A DNA stretch of 10,552 nt from DAOUAJ01 sp034433615. Lineage in GTDB: Bacteria; Chloroflexota; Anaerolineae; DUEN01. Shown here piece after piece: positions 1 through 6,102 of this stretch. Position numbers and translations under genes: made by a program. The stretch covers positions 1 to 10,552 of the forward strand of contig DAOUAJ010000313.1 of NCBI GenBank assembly GCA_034433615.1, read 5' to 3'. The notes below the pieces were generated by a model. It was not told the DNA's origin, did not search any database, and was given only the letters and a program-made list of their open reading frames with translations. The number at the start of each line of letters is the position of its first letter. The stretch's first letter is position 1.

Positions 1-168
1 GATGGGCTCAAAAAGACGGATCAGGCGAGGAAAGTAGGGGAGTTGGTAGCCAGGCGTGCCCTGGCGGCAGGGATCACCACCGTCGTATTTGATCGCGGCG
101 GTTACCCCTATCACGGTCGTGTCAAGGCGCTGGCTGAAGGCTCTCGTGCAGCCGGCTTGACCTTCTAA
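1..168 (+). CDS. rplR: 50S ribosomal protein L18, C-terminal part (5' end outside window)
   Basis: The window opens inside this gene; 55 codons remain before a TAA stop. L18 binds 5S rRNA and helps seat it on the central protuberance of the large subunit. The visible part contains the conserved end of the family: a VGELVARRAL helix, then VVFDRGGYPYHGRVKALAEG and a short AGLTF terminus. The VFDRGG-Y-YHGRVKA block is diagnostic. It lies 16 bases upstream of rpsE, the standard spc-operon order (rplF-rplR-rpsE), which supports the call. The start and N-terminal region cannot be assessed. Confidence 0.95.
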   Translation, partial: DGLKKTDQARKVGELVARRALAAGITTVVFDRGGYPYHGRVKALAEGSRAAGLTF

Positions 169-184
169 CAAGTGGGGAGGATAC

Positions 185-730
185 ATGCCACCCAGAAGAG
201 ATGGTGAGCGCGAGCAGAGAGAAGAAGAGCGCGAGGAATTGGACGAGCGCGTTGTCCATATCATCCGTACGGCCAAGGTGGTGCAAGGCGGCCGACGGTT
301 CAACTTTCGCGCGGTGGTCGTTGTAGGAGACAATAATGGCAGCGTGGGCGTGGGCGTGGGGAAGGCCAACGAGGTACCCGATGCGATTCGCAAGGGGAGC
401 GAGCGCGCCCGACGTGCCATGCACAAGATCCCCCTGGTGGGCAGCACGATCCCGCACCAGGTAGTGGCTGACTTCGGCGCTGCCAGAGTTATGCTCAAAC
501 CGGCCTCGCCCGGCACCGGTGTGATCGCGGGCGGTGGGGTGCGTGCCGTATTGGAGGCTGCCGGCATCAAGGATGTGCTGACCAAGTCCCTGGGCAGCGC
601 CAACATCTTGAATGTGGTGATGGCCACCATGGCCGGGCTCGACCAACTAAAAGAGCCCGAGGTAGAGGCCCAGCGCCGTGGCCGGCCGGTTGAGAATCTG
701 CTGCCATTCTGGAGACGGGAGAGGCGATGA
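185..730 (+). CDS. rpsE: 30S ribosomal protein S5
   Basis: S5 is a small-subunit protein near the decoding centre that contributes to translational accuracy and to the mRNA entry channel. The protein has 181 residues. Residues 1-20 are a highly charged Arg/Glu-rich N-terminal extension. The double-stranded RNA-binding-like S5 N-domain follows (about 21-85, with RTAKVVQGGRRFNFRA and the GVGVGKANEVPDAIRK stretch at 55-70). The C-domain is about 90-165, with GTGVIAGGGVRAVLEAAGIKD at 110-130. The length is slightly above the E. coli form because of both tails. A GGGGAGG ribosome-binding site ends four bases before the ATG. The TGA stop overlaps the start of rpmD, so translational coupling is likely. 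Confidence 0.98.
   Translation: MPPRRDGEREQREEEREELDERVVHIIRTAKVVQGGRRFNFRAVVVVGDNNGSVGVGVGKANEVPDAIRKGSERARRAMHKIPLVGSTIPHQVVADFGAARVMLKPASPGTGVIAGGGVRAVLEAAGIKDVLTKSLGSANILNVVMATMAGLDQLKEPEVEAQRRGRPVENLLPFWRRERR
717..724 (+). promoter_or_regulatory. Shine-Dalgarno that decides the rpmD start
   Basis: A GGGAGAGG motif at the very end of rpsE lies upstream of tandem ATG codons at 727 and 730. Only two bases separate it from the first ATG and five from the second. The second ATG is therefore the better-placed start, giving a TGATG junction with the rpsE stop. Confidence 0.6.
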
Positions 731-933
731 TGGCGGCAAAGCAGGGTGGACGTTTGCGCATCACGTGGGTTAAGAGTGCCATAGGTTATTCTCAACGCCA
801 GAAGGCAACGGTGCGCGCTTTGGGCTTGCGTCGCTTGGGCGATTCTGTGATCCAGGACGACACTGCGGTCGTGCGTGGGATGATTAACAAGGTCCGGCAC
901 CTGGTACAAGTGGAAGAGGTCGAAGGGGAATGA
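730..933 (+). CDS. rpmD: 50S ribosomal protein L30
   Basis: L30 is a small globular large-subunit protein of the spc operon. The 67-residue product begins MAAKQGGRLRITWVKSAIG. It shows the family pattern: a first strand (LRITWVKS), the IGYSQRQKATVRALGLRRLG helix-turn, and the DDTAVVRGMINKVRHLVQVEE end. An alternative ATG lies three bases upstream at 727 and would give a 68-residue form with a doubled methionine. The spacing of the Shine-Dalgarno sequence favours 730. The gene shares bases with the rpsE stop, and its own TGA stop overlaps the rplO ATG by four bases, so the three genes are probably translationally coupled. Confidence 0.95.
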   Translation: MAAKQGGRLRITWVKSAIGYSQRQKATVRALGLRRLGDSVIQDDTAVVRGMINKVRHLVQVEEVEGE

Positions 934-1385
934 AGCTACATGATTTGCGCCCGCCAGAGGGCGCGACAAAGAAACGCAAGCGGGTAGCACGCGGCAACTC
1001 CGGCAGGGGCGGAACCTACGCCGGCCGTGGCCGCAAAGGGCAGAATGCCCGTGCGGGTGGCCGCGTCCCTCCTTATTTTGAGGGTGGGCAATTGCCTCTG
1101 GTGCGACGTCTGCCTCATGTTCGCGGCTTCACCAACATCTGGAAAGTGTACTATGCTCCCGTCAATCTTGAGCGTCTGGCGGTGTTTGACGCGGGCACTG
1201 AGGTGACACCGGAGTTGATGGCCGCGGCCGGATTCATCAAGTCGGCCAGTCAGCCGGTGGTCATCCTGGGGCGGGGTGAGCTGGATCGGCCGCTCACGGT
1301 GCGGGCGCATCGCTTCTCGGCTGCCGCTCGTGAGAAGATCCTGGCTGCTGGCGGCACGGTGGAAGAGATTCCGCTCGCGGGATGA
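930..1385 (+). CDS. rplO: 50S ribosomal protein L15
   Basis: L15 is a late-assembling large-subunit protein with a long, rRNA-penetrating N-terminal arm. The 151-residue protein starts MKLHDLRPPEGATKKRKRV, the usual L15 opening. A Gly/Arg-rich arm (about residues 20-45, GNSGRGGTYAGRGRKGQNAR) follows, then the signature FEGGQLPLVRRLPHVRGF at 50-67. The globular C-domain ends with RFSAAAREKILAAGGTVEEI. The ATG overlaps the rpmD stop (ATGA), and a GGAAGAGG motif at 912-919 serves as ribosome-binding site from inside rpmD. It sits just upstream of secY, as in most bacterial spc operons. Confidence 0.97.
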   Translation: MKLHDLRPPEGATKKRKRVARGNSGRGGTYAGRGRKGQNARAGGRVPPYFEGGQLPLVRRLPHVRGFTNIWKVYYAPVNLERLAVFDAGTEVTPELMAAAGFIKSASQPVVILGRGELDRPLTVRAHRFSAAAREKILAAGGTVEEIPLAG

Positions 1386-1410
1386 GGAGTGGAATCGAGG
1401 AGGACTTTCG

Positions 1411-2706
1411 ATGCTTGAGGCCGTACGCAACGCTTTTCGTCTGCCTGATCTGCGCAGCAAGATCCTTTACACCTTTCTGATCATGGTGATCTACCGGTTG
1501 GCGGCTCACGTGCCTCTGCCCGGCGTAGATGCCGTGGCATTGCGGCAGCTCTTTGAGAGCAACCAATTGTTGGGCCTGCTGGACATGTTCTCCGGCGGCG
1601 CCATGGCCAACTTCTCTGTCATGGCGATGGGCGTTTATCCTTACATCACGGCCTCGATCATTATCCAGTTGTTGCTGCCCATTATCCCACAATTAGAAGA
1701 GCTTGCCAAGGAAGGGGAGCAGGGGCGGAACAAGATCAACCAATATACCACCTGGCTGACGGTGCCTCTGGCTGCCTTGCAGGCGTTCGGGCAGTCTACC
1801 ATCCTACAGCGGCAAGGCATCCTGACCAACTTCGGCCTGACGACCCATCCGCTGGCAACAGTTTCTACGGTGATCGCGTTAACGGCGGGGACGATGTTCG
1901 CCATGTGGTTGGGTGAATTGATCACGGAGCAGGGCATTGGCAACGGGGTCTCAATCATCATCTTTGGTGGCATCGTGGCGGGTGTTCCTCAGCGAGTGGG
2001 ACAGATCATCTTGAGCAATCCCATGGCCCTGGTCACCTTTGTGATCCTGACGGTCATCACCGTGGCTGGCATCGTGATGGTTCAGGAAGGGCAACGCCGT
2101 ATTCCGGTGCAGTACGGCAAGCGGGTGCGAACGATGCGTGGCAACCGTCTGATGATGGTGGGCGGGCAGAGCACGCACATCCCGCTGCGGGTGAACTCAG
2201 CGGGCATGATCCCGCTGATCTTCGCTCAGAGCATTATGATCTTCCCGGGCACCATCGCCAGTTACTTCCAATATGCGTCCAGCGAGTGGGTGGCGCAGAT
2301 CGCCAGAGGGATCACCAATTTCTTCAGCCCCCAGACCAGCGCGTGGTATTGGATTATGTACTTCTTCCTGGTGATCGGCTTCACCTACTTCTACACGGAC
2401 GTCATCTTCCGCCAGCAGAACCTGGCGGAGACGTTGCAGCGTCAGGGGGGCTTTGTCCCGGGTATCAGGCCAGGTAAACGTACCGAGGAGTATTTGAACG
2501 GTGTGCTCTCCCGCATCACGTTGGTGGGAGCTGTGTTTCTGGGGGTGGTGGCAATTTTGCCCTGGATCGCTCGAGACATCACGGAGACACAAACGCTGTT
2601 GATCACCAGCACCGGGTTGCTGATCGTCGTGGGCGTGGTGTTGGATACGATGAAGCAACTGGAGGCACAGCTCTTGATGCGCCACTACGAAGGGTTCATC
2701 CGATAA
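1411..2706 (+). CDS. secY: Protein translocase subunit SecY
   Basis: SecY is the ten-helix inner-membrane channel of the Sec translocon; it exports and inserts proteins with SecE, SecG and SecA. The 431-residue protein begins MLEAVRNAFRLPDLRSKIL. It has PLPGVD at 35-40 and a plug/TM2 region near 53-90. The GELITEQGIGNGVSIIIFGG signature lies at 168-187, and the cytoplasmic loop QEGQRRIPVQYGKR at 225-238. PLRVNSAGMIPLIFA follows at 258-272, and RQQNLAETLQRQGGFVPGIR at 334-353 is the SecA/ribosome-contacting loop. The frame is open further upstream, but that part lies inside rplO. The ATG at 1411 is preceded by a strong GAGGAGG (1397-1403) and matches the normal family start. Its place after rplO is canonical. 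Confidence 0.98.
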   Translation: MLEAVRNAFRLPDLRSKILYTFLIMVIYRLAAHVPLPGVDAVALRQLFESNQLLGLLDMFSGGAMANFSVMAMGVYPYITASIIIQLLLPIIPQLEELAKEGEQGRNKINQYTTWLTVPLAALQAFGQSTILQRQGILTNFGLTTHPLATVSTVIALTAGTMFAMWLGELITEQGIGNGVSIIIFGGIVAGVPQRVGQIILSNPMALVTFVILTVITVAGIVMVQEGQRRIPVQYGKRVRTMRGNRLMMVGGQSTHIPLRVNSAGMIPLIFAQSIMIFPGTIASYFQYASSEWVAQIARGITNFFSPQTSAWYWIMYFFLVIGFTYFYTDVIFRQQNLAETLQRQGGFVPGIRPGKRTEEYLNGVLSRITLVGAVFLGVVAILPWIARDITETQTLLITSTGLLIVVGVVLDTMKQLEAQLLMRHYEGFIR

Positions 2707-2739
2707 CGGGGCACGGCTCATCACCGAAGAGGAGCGGGC

Positions 2740-3429
2740 GTGGCAGGTACGACGGGGCCTCTTTACATCGTCTTGTTAGGAGCGCCGGGGGCTGGTAAGG
2801 GAACACAGGCCCGTTTACTGAGCGAGGCGTTAGGGGTTGCCCACATCGCCTCGGGGGATCTGTTCCGAGAGCATCTGGACCATCGGACGAAGCTGGGGCT
2901 GCTGGCCAAAGGATACATGGACTGTGGGGAGTTAGTGCCAGATGACGTCACCATCCGTATGGTGATGGAGCGGCTGGAGCGCGCGGACTGCGTGAAGGGG
3001 GCCATCCTGGACGGGTTTCCGCGGACCGTTCCGCAGGCCAGGGCTCTGGATCAGGCGTTGGCGGCGAAGAGGCATCAGGTCAGTGTGGTTCCCTACATCA
3101 AAGTAGGAGAGGAAGCGCTGGTTGCCCGCCTGTCCGGGCGCTGGATTTGCCGGCAATGTCAAGCCACTTATCATACCTTGTTCAGCCCGCCCCGACGGCC
3201 GGGTATCTGCGACGCCTGTGGTGGAGAGTTGTATCAGCGTAGCGACGATACGGCGGAGACGGTGCGTCGTCGCCTGCGGGTCTATTTCGAGCAGACGTTG
3301 CCTCTCATAGATTATTATCGGGCACGTCAGGTGCTGGTGGAGATTGACGGAGAGCAGGAGATCGGGAAGGTCTATGACGGGTTGCTGGCGGCAGTGCAAC
3401 AGCATGGTAGCCATCAACAGGTGGTGTGA
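2740..3429 (+). CDS. adk: Adenylate kinase, zinc-binding lid type
   Basis: Adenylate kinase interconverts ATP + AMP and two ADP in the cytoplasm. The 229-residue protein shows a P-loop GAPGAGKGT (14-22), an AMP-binding region starting ASGDLFR (37-43), and DGFPRT (91-96). The long-form LID domain includes LSGR (131-134) and RSDD (167-170). The lid carries four cysteines, C137, C140, C157 and C160 (CxxC...CxxC), the structural zinc site of Gram-positive-type and many thermophilic enzymes. The start is GTG, with GAAGAGGAG upstream. No ATG is available before the P-loop. It lies 33 bases after secY and 12 bases before map, the usual secY-adk-map order. The C-terminal tail (about 220-229) is short and probably unstructured. 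Confidence 0.97.
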   Translation: MAGTTGPLYIVLLGAPGAGKGTQARLLSEALGVAHIASGDLFREHLDHRTKLGLLAKGYMDCGELVPDDVTIRMVMERLERADCVKGAILDGFPRTVPQARALDQALAAKRHQVSVVPYIKVGEEALVARLSGRWICRQCQATYHTLFSPPRRPGICDACGGELYQRSDDTAETVRRRLRVYFEQTLPLIDYYRARQVLVEIDGEQEIGKVYDGLLAAVQQHGSHQQVV

Positions 3430-3441
3430 AGGAAGGCATAG

Positions 3442-4248
3442 GTGATCAGGAGCGGATTAGGAAAGCGCCGCCCACCGATCCACCTGAAGACGCCGGAAGA
3501 GATTGCACTCATGCGCGAGGCTGGGCGCATCGTCGCTGAGGTCCATGAGTTGATGCGAAAGATGGTGCGGCCAGGGGTGAGCACAGCCGAATTGGATGCT
3601 GTGGCCCAGGATTGGATCCGGCGTCGTAATGCGATCCCATCTTTTAAGGGGTACCCGTATACAGGGAAGAACGACTTTCCGGCCTCTATCTGTACTTCCA
3701 TAAACGAAGAGTTAGTTCACGGCATTCCCAGTCGCGAGCGCATCTTGCGTGAAGGCGACATCATCAGCATTGACGTAGGCGCTATATATAAGGGGTATCA
3801 GGGTGACTCTGCCTGGACCTACGCGGTCGGGCGGATCAGTGAGGAGGCGCAGCGCCTGTTGGCGACGACCGAAGGCGCTCTATATGCAGGTATTGCTGCC
3901 GCTCGAGCTGGCAGGCAAGTGCGAGACATTTCGGCGGCGATACAGCGCTATGTGGAGGAGCGGGGATTCAATGTGGTGCGGGAGTATACCGGACACGGCA
4001 TCGGCCGCGCCATGCATGAACCGCCTAATGTCCTGAATTACGTGGGAGACAAGTACCCGGACGGTCGCCTGCCCCTGCGACCAGGGCTGACGTTGGCGCT
4101 GGAGCCCATGGTTAACGCCGGAACGCGGGAGACACGGCTTCTGGCCGATGGATGGACTGTGGTGACGGCTGATGGCCGTTTGTCTGCTCATTTTGAGCAC
4201 ACGCTGGTTGTGACGACTGGAGAGCCGGAGATTCTCACCCGCCTGTAG
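3442..4248 (+). CDS. map: Methionine aminopeptidase, type I
   Basis: This metalloprotease removes the initiator methionine from nascent proteins once it is deformylated. The 268-residue protein opens with about 13 basic residues before the usual HLKTPEEIALMREAGRI start. All five metal ligands are visible: D111 and D122 (in IDVGAIYKGYQGDSAW), H185 (TGHGIG), E221 (LALEPMVN) and E252 (AHFEHT). Catalytic-pocket histidines H93 (LVHG) and H192 (MHEPP) are also present. Spacing matches the E. coli enzyme except for about three extra residues between H185 and E221. The start is GTG with AAGGAAGG just upstream. It follows adk closely. The next gene is rpmJ rather than the expected infA. Confidence 0.97.
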   Translation: MIRSGLGKRRPPIHLKTPEEIALMREAGRIVAEVHELMRKMVRPGVSTAELDAVAQDWIRRRNAIPSFKGYPYTGKNDFPASICTSINEELVHGIPSRERILREGDIISIDVGAIYKGYQGDSAWTYAVGRISEEAQRLLATTEGALYAGIAAARAGRQVRDISAAIQRYVEERGFNVVREYTGHGIGRAMHEPPNVLNYVGDKYPDGRLPLRPGLTLALEPMVNAGTRETRLLADGWTVVTADGRLSAHFEHTLVVTTGEPEILTRL

Positions 4249-4286
4249 GGTGGGGCCGGCACGAGTTCATGGTGGGAGGGTAGACG

Positions 4287-4400
4287 ATGAAAGTGAGCCC
4301 GTCTGTCAGGCGACGTTGTGAAAAGTGCAAAATCATCAAGCGCCGGGGGGTGATTCGTGTGATCTGCACCAACCCCAAGCACAAGCAAAGACAGGGATAG
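4287..4400 (+). CDS. rpmJ: 50S ribosomal protein L36, zinc-binding form
   Basis: This 37-residue protein is the smallest in the operon. It starts MKVSPSVRRRCEKCKIIKRR and ends NPKHKQRQG, matching L36. Three cysteines and one histidine, C11, C14, C27 and H32, form the zinc ribbon of the C-plus type of L36, which binds 23S rRNA in the large subunit. A GGGAGGG motif (4274-4280) lies upstream of the ATG. In most bacteria infA separates map from rpmJ. Here only 38 bases do, with no room for another gene. Confidence 0.97.
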   Translation: MKVSPSVRRRCEKCKIIKRRGVIRVICTNPKHKQRQG

Positions 4401-4412
4401 TGTATAGAGGAT

Positions 4413-4430
4413 GTTGGGGGAGACCCCGAC
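4413..4430 (+). other. Candidate RNA hairpin with GAGA loop upstream of rpsM
   Basis: In the 65-base rpmJ-rpsM gap, gttgggg (4413-4419) can pair with ccccgac (4424-4430), with one G-U pair, leaving a GAGA loop of the stable GNRA type. It lies about 35 bases before the rpsM start. In E. coli the leader upstream of rpsM is the target of S4 autoregulation. Whether this hairpin has such a role is speculation, because a full pseudoknot was not worked out. No U-run follows, so it is not an intrinsic terminator. Confidence 0.35.
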
Positions 4431-4454
4431 GCGTCAAGATGTTGAGAGCTCGAT

Positions 4455-4460
4455 AGGAGG
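4455..4460 (+). promoter_or_regulatory. Shine-Dalgarno that decides the rpsM start
   Basis: AGGAGG lies two bases before a first ATG (4463) and five bases before a second, directly following ATG (4466). The second has normal spacing and gives the canonical MARIAGVDLP N-terminus, so 4466 is taken as the start. Confidence 0.7.
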
Positions 4461-4465
4461 AAATG

Positions 4466-4849
4466 ATGGCACGTATAGCTGGTGTAGATCTACCGCGTGA
4501 CAAACGGGTCGAGATCGCCCTGACCTACATTTACGGTATCGGCCGTTCGACCAGCGGTGAGATCTTGCAGCATACGGGGGTGAATCCCAATACTCGTGTG
4601 AAAGATTTGAGCGAGGGGGAGATCGCCCGGCTGCGTGAGTTTATAGATCGCAACTACCGTGTAGAAGGTGACCTGCGTCGTGAAGTCACGATGAATATTA
4701 AGCGGCTGACGGAGATCGGCTGCTATCGTGGCATACGGCATCGTCGCAATTTGCCGGTGCGCGGGCAGCGCACACGCACCAACGCGCGCACCAAGCGCGG
4801 TGCACGGCGCACGGTTCCGGGCAAGAAGCGGTCACGGGCCAAGAAGTAA
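4466..4849 (+). CDS. rpsM: 30S ribosomal protein S13
   Basis: S13 sits in the head of the small subunit, contacts the P-site tRNA and forms bridges to the large subunit. The 127-residue protein has the canonical MARIAGVDLPRDKRVEIALT start and the helix-two-turn-helix region YIYGIGRSTSGEIL (about 21-34). The family signature RNLPVRGQRTRTNARTKRG lies near the C-terminus (about 93-111), followed by a long basic tail that reaches tRNA. An in-frame ATG immediately upstream (4463) would add one methionine but lies too close to the Shine-Dalgarno sequence. It is the first gene of the alpha-operon block, after rpmJ. Confidence 0.97.
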   Translation: MARIAGVDLPRDKRVEIALTYIYGIGRSTSGEILQHTGVNPNTRVKDLSEGEIARLREFIDRNYRVEGDLRREVTMNIKRLTEIGCYRGIRHRRNLPVRGQRTRTNARTKRGARRTVPGKKRSRAKK

Positions 4850-4850
4850 G

Positions 4851-4902
4851 TAATACGTAAAACGTAATACGTAGGGGTCTTCTCACGTATCACGTTTTAC
4901 GC
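4851..4902. repeat. Imperfect inverted repeat between rpsM and rpsK
   Basis: cgtaaaacgtaatacgt (4856-4872) and acgtatcacgttttacg (4885-4901) are reverse complements at 16 of 17 positions, around a 12-base spacer. The left arm also contains the 9-mer taatacgta twice (4851-4859 and 4865-4873), a 14-base period. It fills most of the 74-base gap and ends before the rpsK ribosome-binding site. It is not followed by a T-run, so it does not look like a terminator. The composition is AT-rich compared with the flanking genes. I recognise this as the style of short dispersed intergenic repeats built from ACGTAATACGT-like units; family membership is from memory. Confidence 0.75.
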
Positions 4903-4913
4903 TATGATTGTTC

Positions 4914-4919
4914 AGGAGG
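4914..4919 (+). promoter_or_regulatory. Shine-Dalgarno that decides the rpsK start
   Basis: AGGAGG is one base from a first ATG (4921) and four bases from the adjacent second ATG (4924). The second gives the usual MAKATRR N-terminus and more acceptable spacing, so 4924 is preferred. Confidence 0.6.
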
Positions 4920-4923
4920 GATG

Positions 4924-5328
4924 ATGGCGAAAGCAACCAGGCGGGCAGGACGGCGGGCTGGAGCTCGCCGTGAGCGTCGGATGGTGCCCATCGGCCAGGT
5001 GCACATTCAGTCTACGTTCAACAACACGATCATCACGGTCACGGATCTGCAAGGAGGGGTGTTGACGTGGGCCAGCGCTGGCTCTGCCGGGTTCAAAGGT
5101 TCGCGCAAGAGCACCCCCTACGCTGCCCAGATGGCGACCACCCAGGCCGCGCGGGCGGCTATGGACATTGGTGTGCGCGAGGTGGACGTGTTTGTGAAAG
5201 GGCCGGGGCCAGGACGTGAGGCGGCGATCCGGTCACTGCAAGCGTCCGGTTTGCGGGTGCGCTCTATCACCGATCTTACCCCTATCCCGCACAATGGCTG
5301 CCGGCCGCCCAAGAAGCGGCGCGTCTAA
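4924..5328 (+). CDS. rpsK: 30S ribosomal protein S11
   Basis: S11 lies on the platform of the small subunit near the 3' end of 16S rRNA and the E-site mRNA path. The 134-residue protein has a basic N-terminal arm (1-20, Arg-rich). The core starts at GQVHIQSTFNNTIITVTD, followed by WASAGSAGFKGSRKSTPYAA and the FVKGPGPGREAAIRSL loop. The C-terminal signature TDLTPIPHNGCRPPKKRRV ends exactly as in the family. A first ATG at 4921 would give a doubled methionine. The gene is flanked on both sides by repeat-bearing gaps, but the coding sequence itself is intact and standard. Confidence 0.97.
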   Translation: MAKATRRAGRRAGARRERRMVPIGQVHIQSTFNNTIITVTDLQGGVLTWASAGSAGFKGSRKSTPYAAQMATTQAARAAMDIGVREVDVFVKGPGPGREAAIRSLQASGLRVRSITDLTPIPHNGCRPPKKRRV

Positions 5329-5400
5329 CGATTTTCGATTGACGATTTTCGATTTTGGATTTCGGATTTGGAGGAGGCCTGCAATCCAAAATCTAAAATC
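5328..5400. repeat. AT-rich direct and inverted repeat between rpsK and rpsD
   Basis: Immediately after the rpsK stop the 13-mer acgattttcgatt occurs twice in tandem (5328-5340 and 5342-5354). A larger inverted repeat follows: gattttcgattttggatt (5344-5361) against aatccaaaatctaaaatc (5383-5400), 17 of 18 positions complementary around a 21-base spacer. The element is strongly AT-rich compared with neighbouring genes. It resembles dispersed GATTTTGGATT-type intergenic repeats, whose spurious translations read like IQNPKSKIQN. Function unknown. A stem this long could slow transcription or stabilise mRNA 3' ends, but nothing here shows that. Confidence 0.75.
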
Positions 5401-5466
5401 CGTATGAGGGGGAGGAAGGTTGCCAAGCCGTAAACCCCTCACTGATTATAGAATGGGAGGTTTCTC

Positions 5467-6102
5467 TTGGCACGTCATGTGGATCCAGTATGCAAACTCT
5501 GCCGCCGTGAGGGGCAGAAACTCTTTCTAAAAGGTAATCGCTGCTTCTCGCCCAAGTGTGCAATTGAACGGCGTAGTTACCCGCCGGGCATGCATGGCAG
5601 CCGGGCCCAGTTCCGGCGCAAAGAATCAGATTATGGGCTGCAGTTGCGTGAGAAGCAGAGGGCTAAACGTATCTACGGGGTGTTGGAACGCCAGTTCCGT
5701 CGCTACTTTCAAGAAGCATTACGTAGCAAGGGGCTGACAGGCGTAACCTTGTTGATCATGTTGGAGCGTCGCCTGGATAACGTAGTGTTTCGGCTAGGCT
5801 TGGCTGACTCGCGAGCTCAGGCACGTCAGTTAGTGCGCCATGGCCATTTCCTGGTGAACGGCAAGAAGACGAACATTCCTTCTTTCTTGGTGAAGCCTGG
5901 GGATGTGGTCAGCGTGCAGGAGCGGAGCCGGAGGACTGTCTATTTTAAGGACATCATAGAGCGTTTGGGTGAACGGATGGTGCCAGAGTGGTTAAGTTTT
6001 GATGTGGAGACGCTGACGGCTCGGGTTACGGCCCTTCCCACCCGCGAGCAGATAGATGTCTCCTTAAAGGAACAATTGATTGTTGAGTACTACAGCCGCT
6101 AA
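5467..6102 (+). CDS. rpsD: 30S ribosomal protein S4, four-cysteine (zinc) form
   Basis: S4 is a primary 16S rRNA-binding protein that nucleates small-subunit assembly and helps accuracy at the mRNA entry site. In many bacteria it also represses its own operon. The 211-residue protein has an N-terminal zinc site with C9, C12, C26 and C31 (CKLC...CFSPKC). YPPGMHGSRAQFRRKESDYG follows (38-57). The S4 RNA-binding domain is about 98-160, with LERRLDNVVFRLGLADSRAQ and RHGHFLVNGKK. The start codon is TTG, preceded by GGGAGG (5455-5460) with a six-base spacer. MARHVDPVCK fits the family N-terminus, and no ATG or GTG is available nearby. The upstream gap of 138 bases is unusually long for this operon and carries a repeat. 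Confidence 0.97.
   Translation: MARHVDPVCKLCRREGQKLFLKGNRCFSPKCAIERRSYPPGMHGSRAQFRRKESDYGLQLREKQRAKRIYGVLERQFRRYFQEALRSKGLTGVTLLIMLERRLDNVVFRLGLADSRAQARQLVRHGHFLVNGKKTNIPSFLVKPGDVVSVQERSRRTVYFKDIIERLGERMVPEWLSFDVETLTARVTALPTREQIDVSLKEQLIVEYYSR

Noticed and set aside
122..646. Long minus-strand frames opposite rpsE, rplO, secY and other genes
   Set aside because: They are antisense shadows of conserved ribosomal and sec genes, with no family resemblance and no ribosome-binding sites of note.
1276..1410. A 45-codon upstream extension of SecY
   Set aside because: It lies entirely inside rplO in another frame, does not look like SecY, and the ATG at 1411 has a strong Shine-Dalgarno sequence and gives the family N-terminus.
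4851..4902. Inverted repeat between rpsM and rpsK as an intrinsic terminator
   Set aside because: The stem is AT-rich, no T-run follows, and the downstream alpha-operon genes need to be transcribed.
5406..5440. gagggg/cccctc pairing upstream of rpsD as a terminator or attenuator
   Set aside because: Only six base pairs with a long loop and no T-run.
5420..5449. TTGCCA - 18 bases - GATTAT as an internal promoter before rpsD
   Set aside because: The -10 match is poor, and the implied transcription start (about 5456) would fall inside the rpsD Shine-Dalgarno sequence, leaving almost no leader.
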